Below are positions 50,600 through 57,237 of a stretch of 64,000 nucleotides of DNA, piece by piece. Made by a program: the position numbers and the translations under genes. This DNA comes from Maribacter forsetii DSM 18668 (GTDB taxonomy: Bacteria > Bacteroidota > Bacteroidia > Flavobacteriales > Flavobacteriaceae): positions 2,976,001-3,040,000 of the forward strand of contig NZ_JQLH01000001.1 of NCBI RefSeq assembly GCF_000744105.1. Direction: 5' to 3'. The notes under the pieces were generated by a model, which ran no database searches, had not been told where the DNA came from, and saw only the letters and a list, made by a program, of their open reading frames with translations. The first letter of the stretch is position 1. Every line of letters starts with the position of its first letter.

Positions 50600-51079
50600 A
50601 TGCCAAATTCAAATTTATCAAACATCGGTCTAGATAAAAAAGATTCTAACGATATCGCAAATCATTTAAATGATTTATTATCTAATTATCAAATGTTCTA
50701 CATGAACCTAAGAGGTTTTCATTGGAATATTAAAGGGAAGAAGTTTTTTGAACTTCACCTTAAATTCGAAGAGTTGTATAATGACGCTTTAATCAAAGTA
50801 GATGAAATTGCAGAGCGTGTGTTAACGCTAAGCAATACCCCTATTCATACGTTCACAAAGTATATTGATAATTCTGAAATTAAAGCCAGTGAAAATGTGG
50901 TGGATGGCGATAAGGCGGTAGACAATATTTTAGATAGCTTAAGTATCTTATTGAAAAAAGAAAGAGCTACCCTTAAAATTGCTGCCGATGCAGAAGATGA
51001 AGGTACCGTTTCTTTAATGAGCGATTATATTACGCAACAAGAAAAATTAGTTTGGATGCTTTCTGCATATAAAGACTAA
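50600..51079 (+). CDS. dps: Dps-family ferritin-like DNA-binding protein
   Basis: 159 residues, normal for Dps. The inter-subunit ferroxidase residues are present: His in FHWNIKGKKFFELHLKFEE, with Asp/Glu in LIKVDEIAERVLTL. Dps stores iron, uses up H2O2 and protects DNA. It carries a one-mismatch version of the GTAAC operator, so it may be expressed together with the sulfur/bd genes, which makes sense because sulfide and iron chemistry yield oxidants. A terminator follows 21 bases after the stop. Confidence 0.94.
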   Translation: MPNSNLSNIGLDKKDSNDIANHLNDLLSNYQMFYMNLRGFHWNIKGKKFFELHLKFEELYNDALIKVDEIAERVLTLSNTPIHTFTKYIDNSEIKASENVVDGDKAVDNILDSLSILLKKERATLKIAADAEDEGTVSLMSDYITQQEKLVWMLSAYKD

Positions 51080-51099
51080 GTCCAACGCTGATATCTATG

Positions 51100-51138
51100 A
51101 ATCCCTAGAATTTGTTCATTCAATTTCTAGGGATTTTT
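51100..51138 (+). terminator. Terminator after dps
   Basis: Arms AATCCCTAGAA (51100-51110) and TTCTAGGGATT (51125-51135) with a 14-base loop, followed by TTT. A typical factor-independent terminator. Confidence 0.88.
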
Positions 51139-51272
51139 CTTTGCCCCCAATTTTGTGAGTGGAGAATTCTGCCCATAAATACATAGCATCAAATAAGAAT
51201 TTAAATGCATTATTCTATATGCTCTTATATTTTGATTTAAATTCTTATTTATTTTGGTTTTTCTTCAAATAT

Positions 51273-51315
51273 GTAACATTGGTTACCTTTAAAAATCAGG
51301 TGTTGGTTACTTTTG
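51273..51315 (+). promoter_or_regulatory. GTAAC-type operator and perfect -7 element of cydAB
   Basis: GTAACATTGGTTAC (51273-51286) is centred 32 bp upstream of TACTTTTG (51308-51315), a perfect TANNTTTG. The cydA start is 34 bases further downstream. Confidence 0.8.
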
Positions 51316-51348
51316 TCATCATACTACATATTATAAAATATATAGACT

Positions 51349-52680
51349 ATGGAAGACATGATTTTTTATGATAGATTGCAATTTGCTTTTACTATCACAT
51401 TCCATTATATATTTCCACAATTAACAATGGGTCTATCTTTATTGATAGTCTATTTTAAATGGAAATACCTTAGAAATAAGATTGAAAAATATAATGATTC
51501 GGCTAAATTTTTCATGAAAATTTTTGCTATCAATTTTACCATGGGTGTCGTAACCGGCATACCTATGGAATTTCAATTTGGTACCAACTGGGCAAAATTC
51601 TCTGAACTTACAGGTGGCATAATTGGTCAGACCTTAGCTATGGAAGGCATGTTTTCTTTCTTTCTAGAATCTTCCTTTTTAGCACTATTTATTTTTGGTG
51701 AAAAATTAATGGGGCAAAAACTCCATCTCTTAACAGGCTTTCTGGTATTCTTAGGGTCTTGGGCAAGTGGTTGGTTTATTTTAGCGACCAATGCTTGGAT
51801 GCAACACCCCGTTGGTTACGAAATATTAGAAAACGGTAAATTCGTTTTAGAAAACTTCTCTGCACTGTTTAGCAACCCGTGGCTCTTACCTGCGTTCTTA
51901 CATAATCAACTAGCTTCTGTTGTTACTTCTTCGTTTGTTGTAGCGAGTATAGGTGCCTTTTATATTCTAAGAAATAAGCAAATTGAACATGGTAAGCTGT
52001 TTTTAAAAACTGGAGTCATTTTTGGTTTAATTTCTAGTATTTTGGTTGCTTTCCCTACGGGAGACTGGAATGCTAAAAATGTTGCTAAACATCAACCTGC
52101 GGCTTTTGCGGCAATGGAAGGTATTTTTGAAACTGAAGAGGCTGGTGCCGAAATAGTGCTTATAGGACAACCTAATATGGTTGAAAAAAAATTGGACAAC
52201 AAAATTGCCGTACCAAACATATTAAGCTTTTTAACCTATCAAGATTGGGATAAACAGATTGATGGAATGGATAAATTTGAAAAAGAGGAATTACCAGACA
52301 ACGTACCTGCCCTATATTATTCGTATCATATTATGGTTGGTTTGGGTACCGTGTTTATGGGCATCATGGCATTAGCTGCTTTTCTACTGTGGCGTAAAAA
52401 ATTATACAATATAAAACCACTACTTTGGACAATTATGTTTCTAGTTCCGTTCCCTTATATCGCAAACCTAACAGGTTGGTACACTGCTGAATTAGGAAGA
52501 CAGCCATATTTGGTTTATGGCTTATTAAGAACTAGCGATGGTATTTCACCAACCGTTTCTTCTGGTAATACCTTGTTTACATTACTAGGTTTTGTTGCTT
52601 TATATATGCTACTTGGACTACTATTTTTAGTCTTAGTCGGTAAAACTATTAACGAAGGTCCTAAATCTAAATTACATTAA
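51349..52680 (+). CDS. cydA: Cytochrome bd ubiquinol oxidase subunit I
   Basis: 443 residues, the shorter form of CydA with a small Q-loop, as in the cyanide-insensitive (CIO-like) branch. It begins with the typical DRLQFAFTITFHYIFPQLTMGLS, including the haem ligand His, and has GVVTGIPMEFQFGTNW, LESSFLALFIFGEK and the C-terminal GWYTAELGRQPYLVYGLLRT. The enzyme transfers electrons from quinol to oxygen with high affinity and is generally resistant to sulfide and NO, unlike haem-copper oxidases. Its GTAAC-type operator joins it to the sulfur genes. It is followed by cydB after 2 bases. Confidence 0.97.
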   Translation: MEDMIFYDRLQFAFTITFHYIFPQLTMGLSLLIVYFKWKYLRNKIEKYNDSAKFFMKIFAINFTMGVVTGIPMEFQFGTNWAKFSELTGGIIGQTLAMEGMFSFFLESSFLALFIFGEKLMGQKLHLLTGFLVFLGSWASGWFILATNAWMQHPVGYEILENGKFVLENFSALFSNPWLLPAFLHNQLASVVTSSFVVASIGAFYILRNKQIEHGKLFLKTGVIFGLISSILVAFPTGDWNAKNVAKHQPAAFAAMEGIFETEEAGAEIVLIGQPNMVEKKLDNKIAVPNILSFLTYQDWDKQIDGMDKFEKEELPDNVPALYYSYHIMVGLGTVFMGIMALAAFLLWRKKLYNIKPLLWTIMFLVPFPYIANLTGWYTAELGRQPYLVYGLLRTSDGISPTVSSGNTLFTLLGFVALYMLLGLLFLVLVGKTINEGPKSKLH

Positions 52681-52682
52681 TT

Positions 52683-53756
52683 ATGGAAATATTCTGGTAC
52701 ATTTCAATAGCCGTTGTTTTAGCTGTATTTTTTATTTTAGATGGTTATGATTTCGGAACAGGAATCATTCATTTATTCTTCGCTAAAACCGAAAAAGACA
52801 AAGAAGTAATTGCAAAATCTGCTGGCTTATTCTGGGATTCTAATGAGGTTTGGTTAGTCGCTGCCGGTGGTATGCTTTTTATGGCTTTCCCCACATTTTA
52901 CGCTTCTGTTTTTAGCGGATTCTATTTGCCGTTAATACTCGTTTTATGGCTCATAATCTTTAGAGCTATCGGACTTGAATTAAGGAGTCAGTTTAAATTT
53001 CAAATGTGGAAAGATATCTGGGATACATCTTTTGGAGTTTCTAGTTTACTATTAGCCTTATTCTTTGGTATTGCTTTAGGCAATATTGTAAGAGGTGTTA
53101 ACCTAGGTGGTGTCGATAATGGAATATCTGTTCACGAAGGACATTATTTCTTTTTACCGTTATGGGATGGTAGCTTTAGCCCTTTGACCGACCACCCTGG
53201 AGTTATAGATTGGTTTACAATTATTATAGGATTAATAGCTGTGGTAACCCTAGCTATACATGGTGCAAACTGGATTATCTTAAAAACTAATTCCTCTATA
53301 AATACGAAGCTTAAAGGGGTCATTTTTAAGCTAAATATTGTTTTAGCTACTCTTACCGTTTTTTCATTAGTTGTATGGCAAGTAGTGAATCCGAATTCAT
53401 TAGATAACTTTGGTGACAAACCATATTTACTCATATTTCCATTAATTTACTTAAGTGGATTGGTAGGATTGTTTTTTATCAAAAAAATAAAAAAAGACAG
53501 TCACGCATTTATACTATCGTCTTTATTGATTGTTGGTGGCATTACATCGTCGTTGGCTTCTTTGTTCCCTGTAATATTACCTTCAGTGAACGATACTCAT
53601 GAACCGTTAACTATTTATAATACTGCAGCATCAGAATACGGGTTGTCTGTGGGCATTTATTGGGGTATTTTAGGGTTCCTCCTTATATTAATTTACATGA
53701 TCATTCAAAAAAGACTGATGAAGGGTAAAGTCGACAATATGGATTATGGGCATTAG
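52683..53756 (+). CDS. cydB: Cytochrome bd ubiquinol oxidase subunit II
   Basis: 357 residues with about eight membrane helices. Family features are FILDGYDFGTGIIHLFF at the N-terminus with the conserved Gly-Tyr-Asp-Phe-Gly, SAGLFWDSNEVWLVAAGGMLFMAFP, and HGANWIILKTN in the middle. The C-terminus ends MDYGH with basic residues before it. It forms the bd oxidase with CydA. A gene for a small 99-residue membrane protein follows 16 bases later and may belong to the same transcript. Confidence 0.97.
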   Translation: MEIFWYISIAVVLAVFFILDGYDFGTGIIHLFFAKTEKDKEVIAKSAGLFWDSNEVWLVAAGGMLFMAFPTFYASVFSGFYLPLILVLWLIIFRAIGLELRSQFKFQMWKDIWDTSFGVSSLLLALFFGIALGNIVRGVNLGGVDNGISVHEGHYFFLPLWDGSFSPLTDHPGVIDWFTIIIGLIAVVTLAIHGANWIILKTNSSINTKLKGVIFKLNIVLATLTVFSLVVWQVVNPNSLDNFGDKPYLLIFPLIYLSGLVGLFFIKKIKKDSHAFILSSLLIVGGITSSLASLFPVILPSVNDTHEPLTIYNTAASEYGLSVGIYWGILGFLLILIYMIIQKRLMKGKVDNMDYGH

Positions 53757-53771
53757 TATAAAGAGACCATC

Positions 53772-54071
53772 ATGACAGGTACGTTAATATCATTGATCAG
53801 TATTCTTATAGGTATTATTGCCGCTAACGTTTTTGGTAATTTTAAAAAGAAGTATTCTTTTGGCTTTACCGGCAATACTGTAATTGGTGTTTTTGGAAGT
53901 ATCTTATTTATAAAAACCTTTGGTCGTTTAGGCTTTAACCCGTGGTCTATAATGAACAATGGAGATTTTGATGGTTTTCGCCTAACCATAAATTTAGTAG
54001 TATCTGCTATTGGCGGTGTTTTAGGTCTTATAATTGCAAAAAAGGTCTATCAGAAATTCAATAAATCTTAA
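53772..54071 (+). CDS. Small membrane protein of GlsB/YeaQ/YmgE type, cyd operon
   Basis: 99 residues with three hydrophobic segments: LISLISILIGIIAANVF, TGNTVIGVFGSILFIKTFG and INLVVSAIGGVLGLIIAKKVY. The Gly-rich GNTVIGVFGSI and the final IGGVLGLIIAK resemble the transglycosylase-associated (GlsB/YeaQ) family of small stress membrane proteins, although the sequence is longer in the loop. It lies 16 bases after cydB in the same direction, so it is probably co-expressed with the bd oxidase. Function is unknown. Confidence 0.75.
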   Translation: MTGTLISLISILIGIIAANVFGNFKKKYSFGFTGNTVIGVFGSILFIKTFGRLGFNPWSIMNNGDFDGFRLTINLVVSAIGGVLGLIIAKKVYQKFNKS

Positions 54072-54123
54072 ACGTCACAACCTATTTATTGTAGAACCAA
54101 CTTTTCAGTTTAGGTCAGATTTA

Positions 54124-54249
54124 TTATTTCTCTTCTTTTTTCTTGTTGAATTTATAAATAAGCCAAATAAAACCTACAACAAAGTGAAGTAAGATGATAC
54201 CTGCAATAACATAAATCAGTGTATTTGAACTTCCTCTCATAGCTACCAT
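54124..54249 (-). CDS. Short single-helix membrane protein (41 residues), FNR-like promoter
   Basis: 41 residues from the ATG at 54249 (a second ATG at 54240 would give 38). It reads as a short polar start (MVAMRGSSN), one hydrophobic helix (TLIYVIAGIILLHFVVGFIW) and a basic tail (KFNKKKEEK). Two things support a real gene: a TGA-N6-TCA box at 54297-54308 and a TANNTTTA element at 54266-54273 lie upstream with the same 33-bp spacing as at hemN and ccoS, and the helix-plus-Lys-tail layout is that of small oxidase or stress membrane proteins. It converges with the cyd operon and could be an accessory subunit; no family was recognised. Confidence 0.72.
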   Translation of the reverse strand: MVAMRGSSNTLIYVIAGIILLHFVVGFIWLIYKFNKKKEEK

Positions 54250-54265
54250 ATTTTAAGCACATTCT

Positions 54266-54308
54266 TAAAATTAAGTCTCTTTCCAGCAAAGAAATATGAC
54301 ATTAGTCA
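54266..54308 (-). promoter_or_regulatory. FNR-like operator and -7 element of the 41-residue membrane protein
   Basis: TGACATTAGTCA (54297-54308) is centred 33 bp upstream of TAATTTTA (54266-54273, minus strand), one base from TANNTTTG. The start codon is 17 bases after the -7 element. Confidence 0.7.
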
Positions 54309-54437
54309 ATATAATTAAGACTGTCTTTTGATATTTTTATTTGATAACATTTTCCGTACGTAGCTATTAATAATACGGCTGTTCGTTCATGTCATAAAAT
54401 CATATACCTCAATTCCACTTTTATATAATTAGCATCT

Positions 54438-54481
54438 GTAACAATAGTTACATTAGAAGTACTTAAAATTCCATTACTTTG
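54438..54481 (+). promoter_or_regulatory. GTAAC-type operator and -7-like element of the YeeE pair
   Basis: TGTAACAATAGTTACA (GTAAC core 54438-54451) is perfect. The window centred 33 bp downstream reads TTACTTTG (54474-54481), close to TANNTTTG with one base less between TA and TTTG. The site shows that an ATG-like start at 54479 would lie in the promoter, so the coding start is 54500. Confidence 0.76.
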
Positions 54482-54499
54482 TTCTTTCAACAAAATACT

Positions 54500-55060
54500 A
54501 TGAATTTACTATATGATCCATGGCCATGGTATGTGGCCGGACCTTTAATTGCCCTTACCATGTTTGTACTGCTTTCTGTTGGCAAACAATTTGGCATGTC
54601 TTCCAACCTTAGAACCATGTGTTCTATTGGTGGTGCAGGCAAATACTCTGATTTCTTTAAGTTCGATTGGAGAGCTCAACGATGGAATTTAGTTGTAGTA
54701 GTTGGTGCTGTCATTGGTGGCTTTATTGCTTCTCAACTTATGTCTGACAATACCGTAAAGATAAATCCTGAAATTGCGCAGCAGCTTTCCACGGATTACG
54801 GAATTGAAAGTGCCGGTGAAGCTTATTTACCGCCAGAACTTTTTGCTACTGAAAATCTTTCCGATCCTTTTGTTTTGGCTATTTTAATTTTAGGCGGATT
54901 CATGGTTGGGTTTGGCGCGCGTTATGCTGGGGGTTGTACCAGTGGGCATGCCATATCCGGCTTAAGTAATTTACAGTTGCCTTCCCTAATTGCCGTTATC
55001 GGTTTCTTTATTGGTGGCTTAGTTATGATTCACCTTTTATTCCCCCTAATTTTTAGCTAG
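54500..55060 (+). CDS. YeeE/YedE-family membrane protein, first half
   Basis: 186 residues from the ATG at 54500 (MNLLYDPWPWYVAGPLIAL). Membrane helices with the family motif GFGARYAGGCTSGHAISGLSN are present, in which the conserved Cys carries sulfur species along the channel in the thiosulfate importer TsuA. In this branch the protein is split into two genes, and the second half follows with one base between. The pair probably moves thiosulfate or another sulfur compound across the inner membrane. It has a perfect GTAAC-type operator, in line with the other sulfur genes. Confidence 0.9.
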   Translation: MNLLYDPWPWYVAGPLIALTMFVLLSVGKQFGMSSNLRTMCSIGGAGKYSDFFKFDWRAQRWNLVVVVGAVIGGFIASQLMSDNTVKINPEIAQQLSTDYGIESAGEAYLPPELFATENLSDPFVLAILILGGFMVGFGARYAGGCTSGHAISGLSNLQLPSLIAVIGFFIGGLVMIHLLFPLIFS

Positions 55061-55061
55061 T

Positions 55062-55475
55062 ATGAAGTATTTAAGTTATTTGACCATTGGTATATTTTTT
55101 GGTATCATCATGTACAAATCTGAAGCTGCATCGTGGTTTCGTATTTATGAAATGTTCCAATTTGGGTCTTTCCATATGTATGGGATTATAGGTTCTGCCC
55201 TTGTTATTGGAGTTATCGGTGTGCAAATCATCAAAAAATATAAAATCAAAGCGATTGGTGGCAATGAGATGAATTTACACCCGAAGCAAAAAGGGATTAC
55301 AAGATATCTCGTTGGTGGTATTATTTTCGGTTTAGGATGGGCTTTAGCAGGTGCTTGCCCAGGACCAATGTACGTGCTTGCAGGTGCTGGTTACTTTTCA
55401 ATCTTAATCGTTATTGCGAGTGCTATTCTAGGCACTTTCGTTTACGGATTTATAAAAGACAAACTACCGCATTAA
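55062..55475 (+). CDS. YeeE/YedE-family membrane protein, second half
   Basis: 137 residues with about four membrane helices. The key motif GWALAGACPGPMYVLAGAGY holds the conserved Cys-Pro-Gly of the second repeat of YeeE/YedE proteins. It starts one base after the preceding YeeE-type gene stop (TAG then ATG), so the two are translated together and likely form one two-part transporter of the PmpA/PmpB sort. It converges with the Bat-type operon; only 7 bases separate the stop codons, with no clear hairpin between. Confidence 0.9.
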   Translation: MKYLSYLTIGIFFGIIMYKSEAASWFRIYEMFQFGSFHMYGIIGSALVIGVIGVQIIKKYKIKAIGGNEMNLHPKQKGITRYLVGGIIFGLGWALAGACPGPMYVLAGAGYFSILIVIASAILGTFVYGFIKDKLPH

Positions 55476-55482
55476 ACCTTAT

Positions 55483-57237
55483 TTAGCTTTGGGCGGATAA
55501 TTTTGGTGATAACCACAACCATCCAATTCCCAATAGAAACAATATATAAAATAAAAGTAGAGAGATAGGGCGGTTCACCATAACTGTCCTATTTTCTTTT
55601 AGTTCCGTACCAAACTGTTTTGCATTGGCTACCCTATTTTTTGATGCACTTAAAGATTTCCAATCCTTATCATCATACACGTAATAAGAAAATTGTAAAG
55701 TACTATCAGTTTCTATCCTTAACCTGTTCCATCCTTTTTTCTTCGGATACGTAGTGCCTGAATATTTAAAGGGTACTGTTGAATTTTGAAGCAATGGTAC
55801 ACGATTTCCTTCTGTATTCTTGATAGATAGTTCTTCTAAACCTGTTCGTAACTCAAAATTAAAAGGTGCTCCTATTATAGGCAATTCGGTTTGCGATTTC
55901 CACTCTACAGCCAAAGCTTTTTGCTTTACAATCTTATCTAAAATCTGGGTCCATATTCTTGAATATGCCTGTTCTTCTCCTTTTAGAAGCAACTGGTAAC
56001 TACTTGTCAATGTTGCAGTTGCCACTCTACCTAAGCCCAATTGTTTGTAATAGGATAAATTACCAAATTCATTGGCATTGATAGGATTTACAGCAAATGC
56101 TTCGGAAAACCTGAATGGATATTTTTCTACTGTTATATTAGAATTCGATAATTGAATTTCATTTCTACCATCTCTTTTAAAACTAAAATATGAAGTGTTA
56201 ACACCGAGATTAAATAACCTTTCGCTAGGCTGAATAAACAATCCCAATCCGTTTTCGCGTATGCTATTTTCAAATCGATTCTTTACAGATTTACCAAAAT
56301 TGAAATAGGTCTCCGTATCTGCAATAACAACGTTAAACTGATTTAAAGATTCCTCCGTAAATTGATAAACGGGTGATGCTTTCGTATTAAAATATTCAAA
56401 CTTGTACTTGCCTTTGGTAAGCTGACTACGTACCGTAACTTCATAACCGGCATCGGCTAAAAAATTCTTTAGGTACTTTGTTTCAAACGTGGGGAAGTTG
56501 TTTATAATTAAGATGCTTACCGGTTCTTTTTCTCGAATTGTAATCGGTAGCGGATTCGAAGCTAACAATTTACCCACACTATCTTTTTCTGCTAATTGAT
56601 AGACAAAATTTCCACACGCTTTAGGTACAGTTTTCAATGAGAAATGATGATTTGATTTTTCTTTAAAAGGTATAGAATCCAAACCATTACCACGTGAATC
56701 CTGTAATACCAACTGAGCGCTTAACTTTGGTTTTGAGTACATTCCCTTAACCCGTAATTCATCGCCTAAAACAAGTTGATTTGTAAAGTTTAACAGTGTA
56801 ATTCCTGACGGAATTTCACTAGGCACATAGGTTGTTGGTAAGCTATCAAACGCATAGAAATCAAACTCCTCTACTCCATTACCGATTACAATTGCGCTTG
56901 TAAGCGAATCCAAAGCTTTACGAACCGATTTCTTCGGATTGTATTCTATAGGTTGAATACCCTTAAAAACTGCTTCTAAACTATCTTTCTGCTTTTCATT
57001 AAAGCCATCAGTCAACAAAAGCCCTTGTTGGTCCTGCATTTTGACCTCTTTCGTTGGTTCCAAAACAATGAGGACTAAAGCAAGAACAGTTAAGAATGCC
57101 ACAATAGAATTGAATACAAATCTGCCCTTATTTCGTGTTTTCCATTCCTTAAAAATAAAAGCTACAAATACCAGCAGACCACCCAAAACAACGGGTATCA
57201 ACAATTCTTTCTGAGCAAATGACAAGCCATCAATCAT
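55483..57237 (-). CDS. Membrane protein at the end of the MoxR/BatA-type operon
   Basis: 584 residues. Two membrane helices at the N-terminus (LLIPVVLGGLLVFVAFIF and FVFNSIVAFLTVLALVLIV) and one at the C-terminus (LLFYILFLLGIGWLWLS) enclose a large periplasmic part with strand-rich domains and a glutamine amidotransferase-like or Rossmann-like core (SILIINNFPTFETKYLKNFL, LNQFNVVIADTETYF). Such proteins regularly end MoxR-DUF58-BatA clusters in Flavobacteriia; their function is unknown. It overlaps the end of the upstream DUF4175-like gene by 8 bases, so it is translationally coupled. Confidence 0.78.
   Translation of the reverse strand: MIDGLSFAQKELLIPVVLGGLLVFVAFIFKEWKTRNKGRFVFNSIVAFLTVLALVLIVLEPTKEVKMQDQQGLLLTDGFNEKQKDSLEAVFKGIQPIEYNPKKSVRKALDSLTSAIVIGNGVEEFDFYAFDSLPTTYVPSEIPSGITLLNFTNQLVLGDELRVKGMYSKPKLSAQLVLQDSRGNGLDSIPFKEKSNHHFSLKTVPKACGNFVYQLAEKDSVGKLLASNPLPITIREKEPVSILIINNFPTFETKYLKNFLADAGYEVTVRSQLTKGKYKFEYFNTKASPVYQFTEESLNQFNVVIADTETYFNFGKSVKNRFENSIRENGLGLFIQPSERLFNLGVNTSYFSFKRDGRNEIQLSNSNITVEKYPFRFSEAFAVNPINANEFGNLSYYKQLGLGRVATATLTSSYQLLLKGEEQAYSRIWTQILDKIVKQKALAVEWKSQTELPIIGAPFNFELRTGLEELSIKNTEGNRVPLLQNSTVPFKYSGTTYPKKKGWNRLRIETDSTLQFSYYVYDDKDWKSLSASKNRVANAKQFGTELKENRTVMVNRPISLLLFYILFLLGIGWLWLSPKLSAQS

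Noticed and set aside
51159..51371. Plus-strand 70-codon frame upstream of cydA
   Set aside because: It runs over the dps terminator flank, the cyd operator, the -7 element and the cydA start; its composition is that of AT-rich intergenic DNA.
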